DNA of 9,024 nt from contig JAPLWU010000143.1 of the NCBI GenBank assembly GCA_026396425.1, forward strand, positions 1 to 9,024. Direction: 5' to 3'. Both the position numbers and the translations under genes were made by a program. The first letter of the stretch is position 1, and every line of letters begins with the position of its first letter. This document shows positions 7,352 to 9,024 of this stretch, in pieces. Origin of the DNA: Microcaldota archaeon (GTDB lineage Archaea; Micrarchaeota; Micrarchaeia; Burarchaeales; JAKAKT01). The notes under the pieces are model-generated. The model did not search any database, was not told where the DNA came from, and saw only the letters and a program-made list of their open reading frames with translations.

Positions 7352-7948
7352 TTATCCGAGCGCTTTTGCAATCGCCTTTCCGAATGCCCGAGCTGCGCCA
7401 GGGCCGTTTGCGGTTATGAGCATACCATCCTGCTCGACGTCTGCTCCGGTGTGCGTCGCCCCGGCGTCTTTGAGCATCCTCATCGTCTCCGAATCGCCGA
7501 AGGAGGTTACTTTCTTTCCAGAAACTACGCCTGCCCTCGCAAGGATTCGCGGGGCGATGCATATTGCCGCAATTAGTTTGCCGTTTTCCCTTGCCGAGTT
7601 CGCAAGCTCAAGAATGTGCGAGTTCTCGTAAAGCAGGTGCTCCTCTACGCCCGGGCCGCCTATGAAGACTATTGCCGAGTACTCGGAAACGTTCACCCCG
7701 TCGATTAGCATGTCCGGCTTTACGGAGCGGCCCAGCAGGCCGATTGCCATGCTCGTCGAGGTGCTGGCCACTTCGACCTTGAAGCCGGCCTTCTCGAGTT
7801 CCGCCCTCGTGTCGAAGAACTCCTCATCCCTGAAATGCGATGGCGCAATAACGAGCAAAATCTTTTCGCCTTTCAAACCCTCACCTCCAGCCCCGCAGCC
7901 CGCAAGCAGAATGATAAGGCAAACTGATGCAAGCGCGAACCGGTGCAA
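7352..7948 (-). CDS. DJ-1/PfpI family protein with a lipoprotein signal peptide
   Basis: A 198-residue protein of the DJ-1/PfpI superfamily. The start is a TTG at 7948 behind GGGGTAAG; no in-frame ATG or GTG lies between it and the upstream stop. Residues 1-18 form a signal peptide with a lipobox (LLAGC, Cys18), then a ten-residue linker and the DJ-1 core (KILLVIAPSHFRDEEFFDTR). The nucleophile-elbow cysteine is Cys130 in AAICIAPRILARAG. Position 131 is Ile where PfpI proteases carry the catalytic His, and Arg40 stands where PfpI has its Glu (FRDEE rather than FEDVE). This variant is common in an archaeal and bacterial subfamily, so protease activity is unlikely; a thiol-based, redox or glyoxalase-like role is possible but unproven. 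The protein is predicted to be exported and lipid-anchored, unusual for a family that is mostly cytoplasmic. It ends 214 bases before enolase and diverges from hypE. Confidence 0.9.
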   Translation of the reverse strand: MHRFALASVCLIILLAGCGAGGEGLKGEKILLVIAPSHFRDEEFFDTRAELEKAGFKVEVASTSTSMAIGLLGRSVKPDMLIDGVNVSEYSAIVFIGGPGVEEHLLYENSHILELANSARENGKLIAAICIAPRILARAGVVSGKKVTSFGDSETMRMLKDAGATHTGADVEQDGMLITANGPGAARAFGKAIAKALG

Positions 7949-7976
7949 ACTTACCCCGCTAATCCTTATTTCGGCG

Positions 7977-7989
7977 GGAATATAATCTT
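7977..7989. promoter_or_regulatory. Shared TATA region between the DJ-1 gene and hypE (possible bidirectional promoter)
   Basis: The 60-base divergent gap contains one A-T rich core, AATATAATC (about 7979-7987). On the plus strand ATATAAT lies about 26 bases before the hypE GTG, the distance expected for a leaderless archaeal mRNA, and no ribosome-binding site precedes that GTG. On the minus strand it reads GATTATATT behind GCAAA, about 33 bases before the TTG of the DJ-1 gene, leaving room for the GGGGTAAG site. One core could thus serve both directions. Confidence 0.5.
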
Positions 7990-8008
7990 TGCGGAATTAA
8001 ATCGAGTC

Positions 8009-9024
8009 GTGATAACGCTCGACCACGGGGCGGGGGGAAGAAAAACTGCCGAATTAGTCAGGTGGATAGCCTCGCGCTTCAAATACAAGAACTACAATGA
8101 CGTCGGGCTCGAAGCACTTGATGATGGTTCGGCCATCAAAGTTGGCGGGAAGCACGTTGTCTTCTCATCCGATACCTATGTAGTAAAACCCCTCTTCTTT
8201 CGCGGAGGGAATATTGGAAAACTTGCCGCCTGCGGAACGATTAACGATGTCGCAGTAATGGGCGCGAGGCCGATTGCCGCGCACTGCAACTTGCTTATTG
8301 AGGAAGGTTTTGACGAGGAAAAATTGGAAAAAATAATTGGTTCGATTTCGAAAGTTTTTCGCGCCAACGAAGTCCATTTATTGGGTGGAGATACAAAGGT
8401 GGGCGAGAGGGGGGCAGTTGACGGAATCGCAATCGGCATGTTCGGGATTGGGATTGCGGACAGGATAATTCTCGATTCGGGCCTCAAAAAAGGCGATGCC
8501 ATAATCGTTTCCGGAACCATCGGCGACCACGAGATGGCCATAATGGCAGACAGGAAGGATTTGGGGATTGAGCTGAAAGTCAAAAGCGATTGCGCCCCCC
8601 TCTATGGGATGATTGAGAAGGCAAAACGCGCGGCGAATGCCGGAAGAATTCACGCAACGAACGTTGGAAAGATTCATGCGATGAAAGGGGCGGGAGCTGG
8701 CGGGGTTCATGCGATGAAAGACATTACGAGAGGGGGGTTGGCCGGCGCCCTCAACGAATTCGCCGCGAAATCCAAAGTCGGGATTGTTATTGAGGAGGAG
8801 GCGATTCCGGTCAGGAAAGACGTTTCTGCTGCCTGCGAGCTTTTGGGTTTCGACGTTTTCAATCTGGCATGCGAGGGAAAAATCGTGATGGGAGCCGCAA
8901 GCGGGAGCGCGGATGCAGTCCTGCGAGCGCTCAAAAAGAACGAATACGGGAAGAATGCGCGAATCGTTGGAGAAGTTTCCGGCGGGAAAGGCGCAGTCAT
9001 CCTCAAAACAAAATACGGCGGGAA
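8009..9024 (+). CDS. hypE: HypE-like hydrogenase maturation protein (C-terminus cut by right edge)
   Basis: HypE works with HypF to make the cyanide ligands of [NiFe]-hydrogenase: its C-terminal cysteine is carbamoylated by HypF, dehydrated with ATP, and the CN group is passed to iron on HypC-HypD. The 338 visible residues match the PurM-like ATP-binding fold: ITLDHGAGGRK at the N-terminus, LDDGSAIKV, SSDTYVVKPLFFRGGNIGKL, GTINDVAVMGARP, GGDTKV, VSGTIGDHEMAIM, SDCAPL, VHAMKDITRGGL, and EEEAIPVRKDVSAACELLGFD, which are the order and spacing of HypE. The GTG start at 8009 is fixed by the family's opening motif and fits leaderless transcription. The end, where HypE carries its essential Pro-Arg-x-Cys tail, lies just outside the window, so activity cannot be judged. 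Oddity: a short repetitive insert at residues about 214-232 precedes the VHAM motif. No other hyp or hydrogenase gene is visible. A HypE-like paralogue of other function remains possible. Confidence 0.9.
   Translation, partial: MITLDHGAGGRKTAELVRWIASRFKYKNYNDVGLEALDDGSAIKVGGKHVVFSSDTYVVKPLFFRGGNIGKLAACGTINDVAVMGARPIAAHCNLLIEEGFDEEKLEKIIGSISKVFRANEVHLLGGDTKVGERGAVDGIAIGMFGIGIADRIILDSGLKKGDAIIVSGTIGDHEMAIMADRKDLGIELKVKSDCAPLYGMIEKAKRAANAGRIHATNVGKIHAMKGAGAGGVHAMKDITRGGLAGALNEFAAKSKVGIVIEEEAIPVRKDVSAACELLGFDVFNLACEGKIVMGAASGSADAVLRALKKNEYGKNARIVGEVSGGKGAVILKTKYGG
8649..8720 (+). repeat. Micro-repeat within hypE (IHATN / IHAMK / VHAMK)
   Basis: TTCATGCGATGAAAG occurs exactly twice (8673-8687 and 8706-8720), 33 bases apart, and a diverged third copy TTCACGCAACGAA begins at 8649, 24 bases earlier. 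Both spacings keep the reading frame. The protein reads IHATNVGK, IHAMKGAGAGG, VHAMKD, so the conserved HypE motif appears to have been partially duplicated just upstream of itself. Confidence 0.8.

Noticed and set aside
7138..7371. Enolase start 78 codons upstream
   Set aside because: The frame is open but encodes Ala/Arg-rich sequence from palindromic DNA, lies partly upstream of the TATA box and overlaps the DJ-1 gene; the family N-terminus starts at 7137.
6626..7576. Plus-strand open frame of 316 codons opposite enolase and the DJ-1 gene
   Set aside because: It spans two unmistakable minus-strand genes and the leader between them, and has no family features.
8176..8583. Minus-strand open frames opposite hypE
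   Set aside because: The plus strand encodes clear HypE motifs through the whole stretch; the minus frames are shadows.

Overview
The window looks archaeal, most likely a DPANN-type archaeon (a Micrarchaeota- or Diapherotrites-like lineage is a guess). Three things point that way. The genes sit behind TATA-like boxes about 25 bases before the expected transcript start. The ribosome-binding sites are of the GGTG type. The enolase has archaeal-style motifs. Coding density is high: five protein genes fill nearly everything, and the longest non-coding stretch is 214 bases. No tRNA, rRNA, CRISPR array, insertion sequence or integrase was seen.

Layout. Four genes run on the minus strand and one diverges on the plus strand. 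From right to left these are: a hypE-like hydrogenase maturation gene (plus strand, cut by the right edge); a lipoprotein-type DJ-1/PfpI protein (minus, TTG start) that shares a 60-base divergent promoter region with hypE; a complete enolase (minus) behind a good TATA box and a leader packed with inverted repeats; a 396-residue protein of unknown function with disordered ends and one hydrophobic segment; and a giant protein of unknown function. The giant gene is open for 1532 codons and runs off the left edge, so its C-terminus is not visible.

How the parts relate. The enolase, 396-residue and giant genes are co-directional with gaps of about 41-43 bases, so they could form one transcription unit. 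A-T rich TATA-like stretches in both gaps also allow separate promoters. The two unknown proteins are the best candidates for an undescribed system: a very large, cysteine-poor, signal-less, multi-segment protein that contains an unexpected beta-barrel-like stretch, preceded by a smaller partner with disordered tails and a possible membrane-contact segment. No function can be assigned from sequence alone.

The most striking non-coding signals are a perfect 24-base palindrome inside the giant gene, aligned exactly to its codons; a run of back-to-back, partly overlapping palindromes in the enolase leader; and a small IHA/VHA micro-repeat inserted next to a conserved motif of HypE.
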